From contig OY755181.1 of assembly GCA_963576735.1 (NCBI GenBank), positions 1,178,001-1,242,000 on the forward strand: a DNA stretch of 64,000 bases, given 5' to 3'. Shown here one piece after another: positions 22,805-33,300 of this stretch; the stretch's first letter is position 1, and every line of letters begins with the position of its first letter. A program made the position numbers and the translations under genes. The notes beneath the pieces were generated by a model. That model was not told the DNA's origin and did not search any database. It saw nothing but the letters and a program-made list of their open reading frames with translations. Origin of the DNA: Bedellia somnulentella (taxonomy: Eukaryota; Arthropoda; Insecta; Lepidoptera; Bedelliidae).

Positions 22805-24233
22805 TCAACAAAGCGGTTAGGTTTAATAGGATACATTAATGATATCCAATTGTTTCCAATTTATGGAAGCATGAAGATCATAGAATATTAGCAATATTAA
22901 ATGCTTATAAGAATCTGTCACGGTCTTTAACTATCATTATAACGGTGTAGATCGATCTATGTGACAATATGTATGTAAAGTACGTAGATAGGTAATATGT
23001 GAAATCTACAATCTATTATTGAAAAGAAGTTTTAACAGGCGTTTAAATTTTATCGCATTACTTCATGTAAATTACGTAACAATAGATTAAAACAAAGGTA
23101 ACTATTAATTTTAGAATACAACTTCATTAAACATTCACGGCGCCTATCCCCGATGGGTTGGCAGAAGTATAATAATAGATCGCTGAACCACCTGTCTGTA
23201 TCTATGTACCAATTTTTTGATTGCATAGTGCATTCACGTAATAGGGGGTAGCCCTACAGCCACCTTTGTACGAATACACTGTTCGATGACTAAGTACACC
23301 TCAGCCACCAGTGGCTTTAATATGTACTACTTATGACGAAACCCACGCCATTTTGCATTGGAAGTGGTGTTCTTCTCAATGAGCTATAAAAGTTGTGTGA
23401 TTGCAGATTAGTTTTACTTAAGACAGACGAAAAACGATAATAAATTAATAAGAAACACTTCCTTAGATGAATGCATGTATGAATTTGTTTGCGCGGAATC
23501 AAATGTGATTATATATTAAATAGGGAGCAACGAGCAACCAATAATTTATCATTGATATAATATATCTATGACACTTTTTTTTGTAAAATATTATATAACA
23601 TTGCTCAGAACCTAAACCTTGTTAAAATTCTTACTAAAAATAACATGACAAGTTAGTTAATACAATAAATAGGCATGAAACAGGTAGATAATTACAGTTA
23701 GTTGAATGCTTAGTTAATGTTAATGAAAGGTTAATAAGTACCTTATTAATTACAGTACAGAGAAAGTTTACTTGAACGGGATCTATAGACGACGCAGTCT
23801 TGATATTTCCCAGAATTTTCTTGATGGCAGAATTGTCTACCTGCATGAATTATCGGCAGGGAACAAAGAATGAAAATATAAAATATAACCAACGGGATGA
23901 TTTGTGCTTATTTATTGTTTTTGTTTACAATCTCTATATTTTTAATTTCATATCTGTTCCGATTTTCCCGCCTCATAGTTTAAAAACGAAAAGTTTATAA
24001 ATAATCTGTTCAACCAATGCTGCATAAAACGCCCAACAAAATAATAGGTCTTTACCTATGAAATTGCCGTTCTGCAGTACTGGCCATTTCAAATCAAAAT
24101 AATTTTTGTTTGACTAAGAATTCTAATTTCAAATTAATTTTATTTTAAAAACATGGAATTCTTTTTCCATAAGTAGTCATTTGTTTATTGATTAGTGTTA
24201 CGTTTTCATCGCATTTCAATCTTTTTCGTCATC

Positions 24234-25244
24234 ATGGATACGTTAAAAATTCGAGTAATTATGGAATATGAGTACCGTCGTGGCAGCAACGCGGCACAAG
24301 CGGCACGCAACATCAATGACGTTTACGGAGCTAACACTACAAACCAACGCACCGCCTGTTATTGGTTTGCTCGCTTCCGTTCTGGAAATTTCGACCTGAA
24401 AAATTAACCTCGTGGTTGTCCGAAGACTTTGGTCGACAATGACGAATTAAAGGCGATTGTGGAAGCTGATGATACACAATCTACGGCGGAATTAGCAGCA
24501 GCTTTCGACGTTAGCGTCAAAACAATATTGGTCCATTTGCGTCAAATTGGCAAGGTGCTTGACTTTTTGCTTGCAATTGAAAAAGCTTGACAAATGGGTG
24601 GCCCACGAACTCAATGATCGCCAGCGCGTAGTACGCGTCGAGACGTGCCTTGCACTGCTCAACAGACACACAAATGAAGGAATTTTGAACCGCATTGTTA
24701 CCTGCGACGAAAAATGGATTCTGTTTGACAACCGCAAGCGCTCAGCTTGTTGGTTGGATCCTGGTTCAGCACCTAAACAGTGCCCTAAACGAAAACTTAC
24801 CCCTAGAAAAGTGATGGTCACTGTTTGGTGGTCTAGCGCCGGTGTGATTCATCACAGCTTCTTACCAAACGGGGTGAGCATTACTGCAGATGTGTACTGT
24901 GAAGAACTGAACACAATGATGGAGAAACTGGCACATCTCCAACCAGCATTGGTCAGTCGCGACCTCATACTGCACAGCAGACGGTCTCCAAGTTGCAAGA
25001 ACTGGAGTTGGAAACTCTCCATCATCCACCGTACTCACCAGACCTTGCGCCTACAGACTTCTACTTTTTCCAGAATTTGGATAACTTCTTGGCGGGAAAA
25101 AAATTTAATACCCGAGAGGCAGTACAAAATGCCTATGAAGAATTTGTTGCCTCCCGTCCAGCTGATTTCTTCAAGAAGGGCATCAATAAACTGCCACTGC
25201 GTTGGCAAAGATGCATTGATTGCATGGGTGATTACTTCGATTAA
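24234..25244 (+). pseudogene. mariner transposase, inactivated
   Basis: Starts at the ATG at 24234 (MDTLKIRVIMEYEYRRGSNA, the N-terminal helix-turn-helix region). Visible damage: an in-frame stop near 24405 after NFDLKN, a frameshift near 24550-24580 after LRQIGKV, and a second near 24955-24985 in the region of the second catalytic aspartate. Recognisable catalytic blocks are VTCDEKWI (first D) and HHPPYSPDLAPTDFYFF (third D of a D,D34D triad). It ends GDYFD and TAA. It cannot make an active protein as it stands. Confidence 0.93.
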
Positions 25245-25303
25245 TACAATTAAAAAATACAAGAAAAAAATTCGTTTAATTTTTTTCATACAAAACGGCA
25301 ATT

Positions 25304-25849
25304 GGCCTAGACCTCGCTTTTATAACATACCCTTTTTATATTATAAATCGATAAAGGACATCAAACTAAACAACTTTGCCCATGGAATGCCTATCTAAAA
25401 TATTGTAATTTTCAAAAAAATATAATATTTAAAAATTGACGTACGCGTACCTAGTTCAAACTGAGAATGTATAGAATGAGAATCTTTGCTTCAGTGAAAA
25501 TAAGAAATAAAAAAAACATCTGATCTATGCTTTTTGCTCTGTAAACAAAAACATAACCTCTTTCGGTATTTTCCAGTTCAATCGCTCGCTTACCAGTTTA
25601 TTTTCATGATATTATTTTTCAACGACGATCAATACAACTGGAAAATACCGAAAGAAGTTATGTTTTTGAAAAACAAAAACTTTTTGTTTTTTTCTCAGTT
25701 TGAACTAGGTACGACAATTTTTAATTATTATATTTTTTTGAAAATTACAATATTTTAGATAGGCATTCCATGGGCAAAGTTGTTTAGTTTGATGTCCTTT
25801 ATCGATTTATAATGTAAAAAGGGTATGTTATAAAAGCGAGGTCTAGGCC
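25304..25849. mobile_element. Foldback MITE nested in the mariner right terminal repeat
   Basis: 546 bp with long imperfect inverted repeats of about 150-165 bp (25304-25455 against 25695-25849), ends GGCCTAGACCTCGC. It is flanked by AATT on both sides (25300-25303 and 25850-25853), interpreted as a 4-bp target duplication. Joining the flanks restores a mariner terminal repeat matching the left one, which proves the nesting order. No coding content seen. Confidence 0.85.
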
Positions 25850-25873
25850 AATTTCGTAGGTGAAGACCTATTA

Positions 25874-27384
25874 AATAAATAAAAAAAAAGTAAAAAACGA
25901 AAACAGACCAACCACAGCACCTAACTTAGTGCTAGTGATGGGATAGGCTACTTCGCCGAACTAGAGATAGTTACTTAACTCGAATTGGAGAGGTAATTTT
26001 TATGTTATGTAAACATATGATAGTTTTAATGTTGCGAAAATGTAGATGGTCGATAATTTTAATTTCTCACTACATCATTTTTTGAAAAATGCTGCGAATA
26101 AAAGATATTTAGTATTGGTTGAAACACGAACGCAACAGTGCGGTGGAAAGGGGTGCACATACACATTTACATACATGATACATATACTCACGCCATTACC
26201 TACTTAAATGTGTCCACCGCGTGCGGCACCTACTAGCATTACTGTCATCCATTCTCGAGTTGATCTAATTATTTTGTTTTATTTAAACCGAACCCGGGGT
26301 TAAGCCAGCTGGCAGCACATCAATAGGGATGATCGATCCGAAGACTTGTATAAATTATTCTGCTCGCGAATTGATTCCAGTATCGACCCACTTCGCCTCT
26401 TACGATTTTTAGGATATTTATCGTTTCCAAAGCTTCTTATCAAAGTAAATAATGCCAACTTTTTAGTCAGCTTCACCTATAAACAAGTGGTACGGTGGAA
26501 AACCCATCACTATATCCTATTTTTCTATCTTTCCGCAGCCAAATATCTTGTTTTAAAGCTTTGGCTTCCCCTTATAGGGTTTTATAGCCGTAAACTTTTT
26601 GTTATTGAACTGACATTTGAGATATTATTCTATAGTAAAAAGATATAGTTTTTGTGTATGTGAACGTTGGTGTGTAGGAACTTAAATTGATGCTAGTTCC
26701 TTTACTTACTTACTTACTATCTTAGACACTAAACTCCAAACTAAGAACTAAATTATAAATCTAAGTACGCCTCATTGCTCTCCCACGTAAGACTCATCCG
26801 ACAATAAACAAATTAACAAAAATTTGTGCAACTCAAAAGAAAGTAATAACTTCAACTTCCCAAACTATAATGTAGATCCATACCATACATGTGTATCAAG
26901 ACAGCCTTAGTTTGGAAGCTATTGCTTTAAAAAATCAAAGTATTCAAATCAAATTTTCTTTATTTTTAAGCCAAAATAACAAAAAAGTGCATGGGACATC
27001 TTTCAAGCATAAACAAAACTTGTGATAGATGGTCCACTCTTCCATAATTTCTTAAGTGTGAAATTAGTTTATACAAGTAGGAACTAAGACAAGTTTTTTT
27101 TGTAGGATTAAATCATTTGAAAAAAAATTAACTATTAAAATATTTAAAGTATTGATACAATAAACTGACCAGGTCGCATTCGATTGTATCGATCAATCCA
27201 CCTGCCTGAGTTGAGTATCGGATCGCATCAAACACCCTGCACATGCACATCACTAAAAAAACATAACCTAAAAAAACGTAGGCTTCGTCTCTAAAACAAT
27301 TTATTTCAAATAATATTTTACTGATTGTAATAAATAAATCTGAATTGGTTACATACATGTTCAGGTTCACTATCGTATAACAAT
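25874..27384. other. Intergenic region before MED4
   Basis: Contains a LINE C tail scrap (26160-26200) and an old family A copy (26385-26600). The last 200-300 bp should hold the MED4 promoter, but no TATA box is evident. Confidence 0.35.
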
Positions 27385-30300
27385 ATGGCATCTCATTTAA
27401 GTACTAAAGATAGGTTACTATCTATAGTTGATGATATCGAGTTAATAGCAAAGTAAGTATTTATTTTTGAATGTTGGCAGTAGAAAGATATTTGTTGAGA
27501 ACAATGCATAAGCTCTTAATTGTTATAAGACCTATTTTTAGTAGGAATCTTGTCGATGGACAGACAGTCAATGTTCTAGCTGTCGATGGTAGGTTAAATT
27601 TGACAAGAGAGAGAGTTTTTCCTTTGTATTATGAAGATGTAGATTTTTATGTTAAAATGGAAGTAATGTAATAAAGAAGATAAAGTTATACTTAATTATG
27701 GTATTATTTAAAAGAGGGTTTGTACTATTTTTCCAACAATTGGTAGCAGAGCGTGGTTCTATCGTGTAGGTGCTATAAAAATAATTCTGGAAAAATGCAG
27801 GAGCGTGACAGGCAAAGCATTTGTCAATTTGTTGGTCGTGATTTTAATTCTTGGTCTTTTCGACTTAAAAGCATCCTAAGAGCCGCGGATGTGATTGAGG
27901 CCATATCAGACCCAAAATTTGCCATGACTGAAAAAAAGAAGGAAGCAAAGGCTCAGGCTATTATAATTTCAGCAATCGCTGACAGTCACCTCGAATATGT
28001 TAGAAAAGATTCAGCCTTGGACATGTATGCGAGTCTAGAAAATTCATTTAAGATAAAAGGGGTCCGATCCAAAATTCACCTAAGAAGGCAACTAAATGAA
28101 ATAAAATTTAAAGAGAATGAATCTTTGAAAGATCATATTTACCAAATGGAAACCATATTTTTAGATCTTAAAGAAAATGATAATGAGCTTACTGAAGAAG
28201 AGAAAATTAATTACATGTTGATGTCAATGCCTGAAACATATGAAGGAATTATTACGGCACTAGAAACAATTGATGATTTAAAATATGAATTTGTTAAAAG
28301 TAGACTTTTAGGTGAAGAACAGAAGAAGAAGATAAACTCAGAGCAACAACCGAGTACAAGTAGTGGAGCATTTCTTATTTGCTACACGTGTGGCAAGGCA
28401 GGTCATAAGAGGTTTCAATGTAATCAAAACAAGGGCCGAGGTATGATGCAAAGAAATAGAAGTTATCAAAATCGCGGAGGTTTTCAATCCCACAGACACT
28501 TCAAGTATAATTCGCCGCCGCCGCCGCCGTTGACACAGTCGAATTCAGGACATTGGCGAGGCAGAGGTGCACAAAGACACGCTGCACGGAGAGAAGAGAA
28601 TAAACAAGTATACTATGTAGATGAAGATGAAAAAGATATGTATAGCTTTATGTCTGAGGAGGCTAAGAGTGGTAATGTATATAATTGTTTACAAAATAAT
28701 ATTGTTTGGTGTATTGATTCGGGATGTTCAGATCATTTGGTAAATGACAAAAAGTATTTCTCTGAATACATAGAACTAAGTGTACCTAAAATAATAGGCG
28801 TTGCTAAAAATAATGTAAGCCTAAAAGCAGTAGGTATTGGTAATATTCATATTATTGCTTATGTTGGGTCCAGACCAAATAAATTCAATATAAAAAATGT
28901 ATATTATGTTCCAGAGCTAAGAAAAAATTTAATGTCTGTGACTAAAATGAATGAAAACGGTTTCAAAGTTTCTTTTATAAATGGTAAGGTAAGAATTTAT
29001 AACGGCTGTAATAATATGATAATGATTGGAAGTTCATCAGAAAATTTATTTAAAATTGAAACAAAAATTGATGACAGTTATTGTAATTTTGTAAGTCAAG
29101 GAACTACTGATATTGTAAACTTGTGGCATAAAAGGTTTGGTCATCTATGTATTAGTAATTTAAATACTTTGGTAAAGTCAAATATGGTATATGGTCTTGA
29201 TGACTTAAGAAACGTCAGGATGAGTAATTCATTATGTGAACCATGTCTGTTAGGTAAAATGTCTAGACAACCTTTTAATAAGTTAGGCTATAGGGCAAAA
29301 CAGCCACTTGAACTAGTCCATACTGACGTTTGTGGACCTATTTCACCGACCAGTAGAGAAGGTTTTAAGTATTTTTTAACATTTATCGATGATTATACGC
29401 ACTTCGTAATGGTTTACCCACTAAGACAAAAGTCAGATGTGTTTGAAAAGTTTCAAGAATATTATTTTCATGTGACTAAATATTTCAATAGAAGTTTATT
29501 AAAATTACGTTCCGATAATGGCAGCGAATACGTCAATAATGATTTTCAGCGTTTTTGTGTTCGAGAAGGTATATCTCTACAGTACACAGTCCCTTATAAT
29601 CCACAAATGAATGGGATAGCAGAGAGGATGAATCGCACGCTGATTGAAAAAGCAAGAACAATTTTATTGGAATCCGGGTTAAGAAAAGAATTTTGGTTTG
29701 ACGCTATATTGTATTCAGCTTATGCGACAAACAGAAGTCCTTCAGCAGGGAGGGAAGTTACGGCTGCTGAACTTTGGTTTGGTCGGAAGCCGAATGTATC
29801 TAACATGCGAGTTTTTGGGTGTCATGCGTTTAATTATGTAGCGAAGGAATTAAGAAAGAAATTAGATAACACAAGTGTTAAAATGGTGATGATAGGATAC
29901 AGTCCATCAGGATATTATAGATTATATGATCCCGTTAAAAATCAAGTAGTGCATGCAAGAAATGTCAGGTTTGATGAAAGAGGAAAGAATGAATTTGCAA
30001 ATTTACCAAAAGAAGATGATGAAAATACACAAGACGAAGAAGATAAAAATAAAAAGAAAGATGATAAGGATAAAAAAGAAAACGTGAACAAGGAAGATGA
30101 TGAAACATTATGTGGAAGTAACTACCAGATGGGTGGACAAGAACTAAAAGAACAGAATGATTTAATAGATAATGTAAACCCAGTTGAACAAACAGGAGAA
30201 CCACAGGTAAGACAAATAGAGACAAGAGAAAAACGAGTAATAAGACAACCAAAATGGCATGATGATTATGTATTAGTTTTCGATGAAAATAATGATGAAG

Positions 30301-33300
30301 CATTATTTGCTCTTTTAGCGAGTGAAGATGCTCCAAGTAGATATGAAGATATAGAAGGACGAGATGATGAAAAAGATTGGAAAAAGGCTATAGAACAAGA
30401 GTTTAAGGTTATAGAAGAAAATAAAACATGGAAAATAGTACCGAAACCAGAAAAGGAAAAACCATTAGATACAAAATGGGTATTTACAAGGAAAAGTGTT
30501 GGAAATAATAATATATATAAAGCTAGATTAGTAGTCAAGGGTTATCAGCAAAGGGATAAATTAGATGATATCTTTTCACCAGTTCTAAAGTTGCAAACAT
30601 TAAGAATTATGTTATCAGTCGCAATCTGCAAAGATTATCAGATTCATCAAATGGATGTAAAGGCAGCGTTTTTATATGGCGATATTCATGAAAATGTTTA
30701 CTTAAAACCTCCAGAAGGATTAGAATTACAAGAAGGTAAAGTGTTGAAGCTAGCAAAATCCTTATATGGATTAAAGAAATCTCCCAAGTATTGGTATGAG
30801 AAATTTAACACAACTATAAATGAGTATGTTTTTAAGAGATCGATAAATGACTATTGTTTGTATTCTATGGAAGATATGTATTTGCTTTTATATGTGGATG
30901 ACATTTTAATAATGAGTAGCGATGTTTCAAAGATAGAGAATCTTAAAGAGTTTTTGTCAAGTAAATTTAAAATGAAAGACATGGGTCATGATGAATTGGT
31001 CTATCTTGGCATTTCTATTGAAAGAGGGAGAGATAAAATTGTTATTAATCAAAGGAAATATCTTGAGGGAGTTTTAAAGAAATATGAAATGTTTGACTGT
31101 AATGGTTGTGACACACCTATGGATGTTAATTTTAAAATAGAAGATTGTGGTGTTGATATGTCTTATGAAAGTCAATGTAGGTCATTAATTGGTTCTTTAA
31201 TGTATGCAGTAGTCGGTTCGAGACCAGATTTAGCTAATGCTGTATGTTACTTAAGTAGATTTCAATCCAAGCCAAGTGAAGTATTATGGAGAGCTTTAAA
31301 ACGAATTTTAAGATATGTTAAGAGGACGATAAACTATTCATTAGTGTATTTTAAAAATGATATAAATACTGTAAATCCAATAGTAGGTTATGCTGACGCT
31401 GATTGGGCAAGGGATCATGATAGGAAGTCAACAAGTGGATATTTGTTTAAATTGTTTAATAATGTTGTTATATGGAGATCTAAGAAACAAGCGACAGTTG
31501 CACTTAGTACTACAGAAGCTGAATTTATTTCGTTATGTGAAAGTGTAGTAGAAGCTTGTTGGGTTGTTAAAGTATTAAATGATTTAAATATTTTATGTGA
31601 TAAAGTAACTATGTTTGAGGATAATCAGAGTACTATTAAATCTGTTAAATGTTCCGATCAGAAACGTTTGAAGCATATGGATATAAAATATAATTTTGTA
31701 AAGGAAAAGGTAGAAGAAGGTTTTGTAGAAGTTAGGTATGTTAATACTAAGTTTCAATTAGCTGATTTTTTGACAAAGCCTTTAAATAAGGGTCAATTTT
31801 GTAAACTGTTAAATGATATTGGAATGATGTGCTTGATGTAAGCTCATGCATTGAGGGAGAGTGTTGAGAACAATGCATAAGCTCTTAATTGTTATAAGAC
31901 CTATTTTTAGTAGGAATCTTGTCGATGGACAGACAGTCAATGTTCTAGCTGTCGATGGTAGGTTAAATTTGACAAGAGAGAGAGTTTTTCCTTTGTATTA
32001 TGAAGATGTAGATTTTTATGTTAAAATGGAAGTAATGTAATAAAGAAGATAAAGTTATACTTAATTATGGTATTATTTAAAAGAGGGTTTGTACTATTTA
32101 TCCAACAATATTTCGAGTTTAAAACCATAATTTACGTTATTTCCAGGGAAATGATTGAAGTGTCTATAGCACCAAAACAACAGAAGCTCTCAGCATCCGA
32201 CCATGCACAGTTAACAGATCTACTCCTTTCAAAAGATGCCGAATTGAAGAAAGTACTAGAATTAGCTGATGAACAAGCAAAGATTCAACAGAAAATGAAT
32301 GATCTCAAGGCAGAAGTCGATAGCAAGGTGAGTGGACACTAGGTGGCTCTGTCACTTGTTGTTAAGAAGTATTGGTACCTCTAAATATATTCTCACCAGT
32401 AGAATGGTCTTGGTCTATTTCTTCTAATGATGAAATAGTTATGTAGTCATCCGACTTACAGTCCTTTCACCACTAGTGTCCACATAGCTGCAATTTTCTT
32501 CACAGTTCCCCTTCTCACCTGATATTTCTTCTTCCAACCATCTTGATATGATTTGGTCATTTTATTCATGTTAACACAATAAAAAAATACACAAAAAAAT
32601 CACATAACTTCCTATGCGCAGTTACTGTAACACACACAAACTAAATGTGTAAGCATGATGCCTCGCCAAGCACTTGTGCAATACATGCTGATAAGGAGAA
32701 AAGTTACAATGATGTCTGCGTTACAGCCATTTAACGAAAAAAACAACAATGTTATGGTGACCGCGGTTATTCAGTGGTAATAAGCTGTAAAAAACTATCT
32801 TGTGTTTCAGGACCAAGAAATTCATCATTTGCAAAGACAATTGAAGGATGCGGAACAAATCTTAGCTACTTCGCTATATCAAGCTAGACAAAAATTAGCA
32901 TCTATAGTGAAATCTCGGAAAAGGCCAGTGCCCTCAGAAGAACTTATTAAGTTTGCTCATAGGTATGTAACTTTATAATGTAAACAAATGACACAAATAT
33001 GTTTTCTGTGTATAGCTTATTCTGATGACATACATCAATGCTTTTTATATTATTAGTATGCATTTTTACACCAGCCCCATAGCATGAGGTACAATGAGTA
33101 TGTTTTGCTAGAATTCTAAAACTGACATATTATTAATACAAAATCTATCAGTTTCTCACTTCAATTTTGATATATTCCTTCTCACAAACCTTTTGCTACC
33201 TATACAGAATAGGAAACAACATAGACGACACAATAGTCCAGTGGGTAGAAGACCCGCCCGAAAACAGAAGGGCGTGAGTTCCAATCCTAGGTCGGGCCTA

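Larger units (their letters stand above)
24044..25871 (+). mobile_element. mariner-type DNA transposon, defective, with a nested insertion
   Basis: Terminal inverted repeats begin ATAGGTCTT(T/C)ACCTA at both ends, flanked by TA duplications (24042-24043 and 25872-25873). Removing the 546-bp element inserted in the right terminal repeat plus its 4-bp duplication leaves about 1278 bp, the usual mariner length. The transposase gene is broken. Confidence 0.92.
27493..32107 (+). mobile_element. Ty1/copia LTR retrotransposon, nearly intact, in MED4 intron 1
   Basis: 4615 bp with direct 246-bp LTRs starting TGTTG and ending CAACA. It is flanked by a 5-bp target duplication ATATT (27488-27492 and 32108-32112). 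A primer-binding site TGGTAGCAGAGC (27741-27752) matches the 3' end of initiator tRNA-Met, and a purine tract GAGGGAGAG (31853-31861) abuts the 3' LTR. By eye the LTRs differ at one position (T27731 versus A32100), so the insertion is young. The single ORF is intact. Confidence 0.97.

Noticed and set aside
24547..25398. A 283-codon plus-strand gene.
   Set aside because: It is one frame of the frameshifted mariner transposase; the C-terminal part is out of frame and runs into the nested MITE.
29965..30538. Minus-strand open frames of 123 and 90 codons.
   Set aside because: Antisense shadows of the acidic linker and start of the reverse transcriptase domain in the copia ORF.
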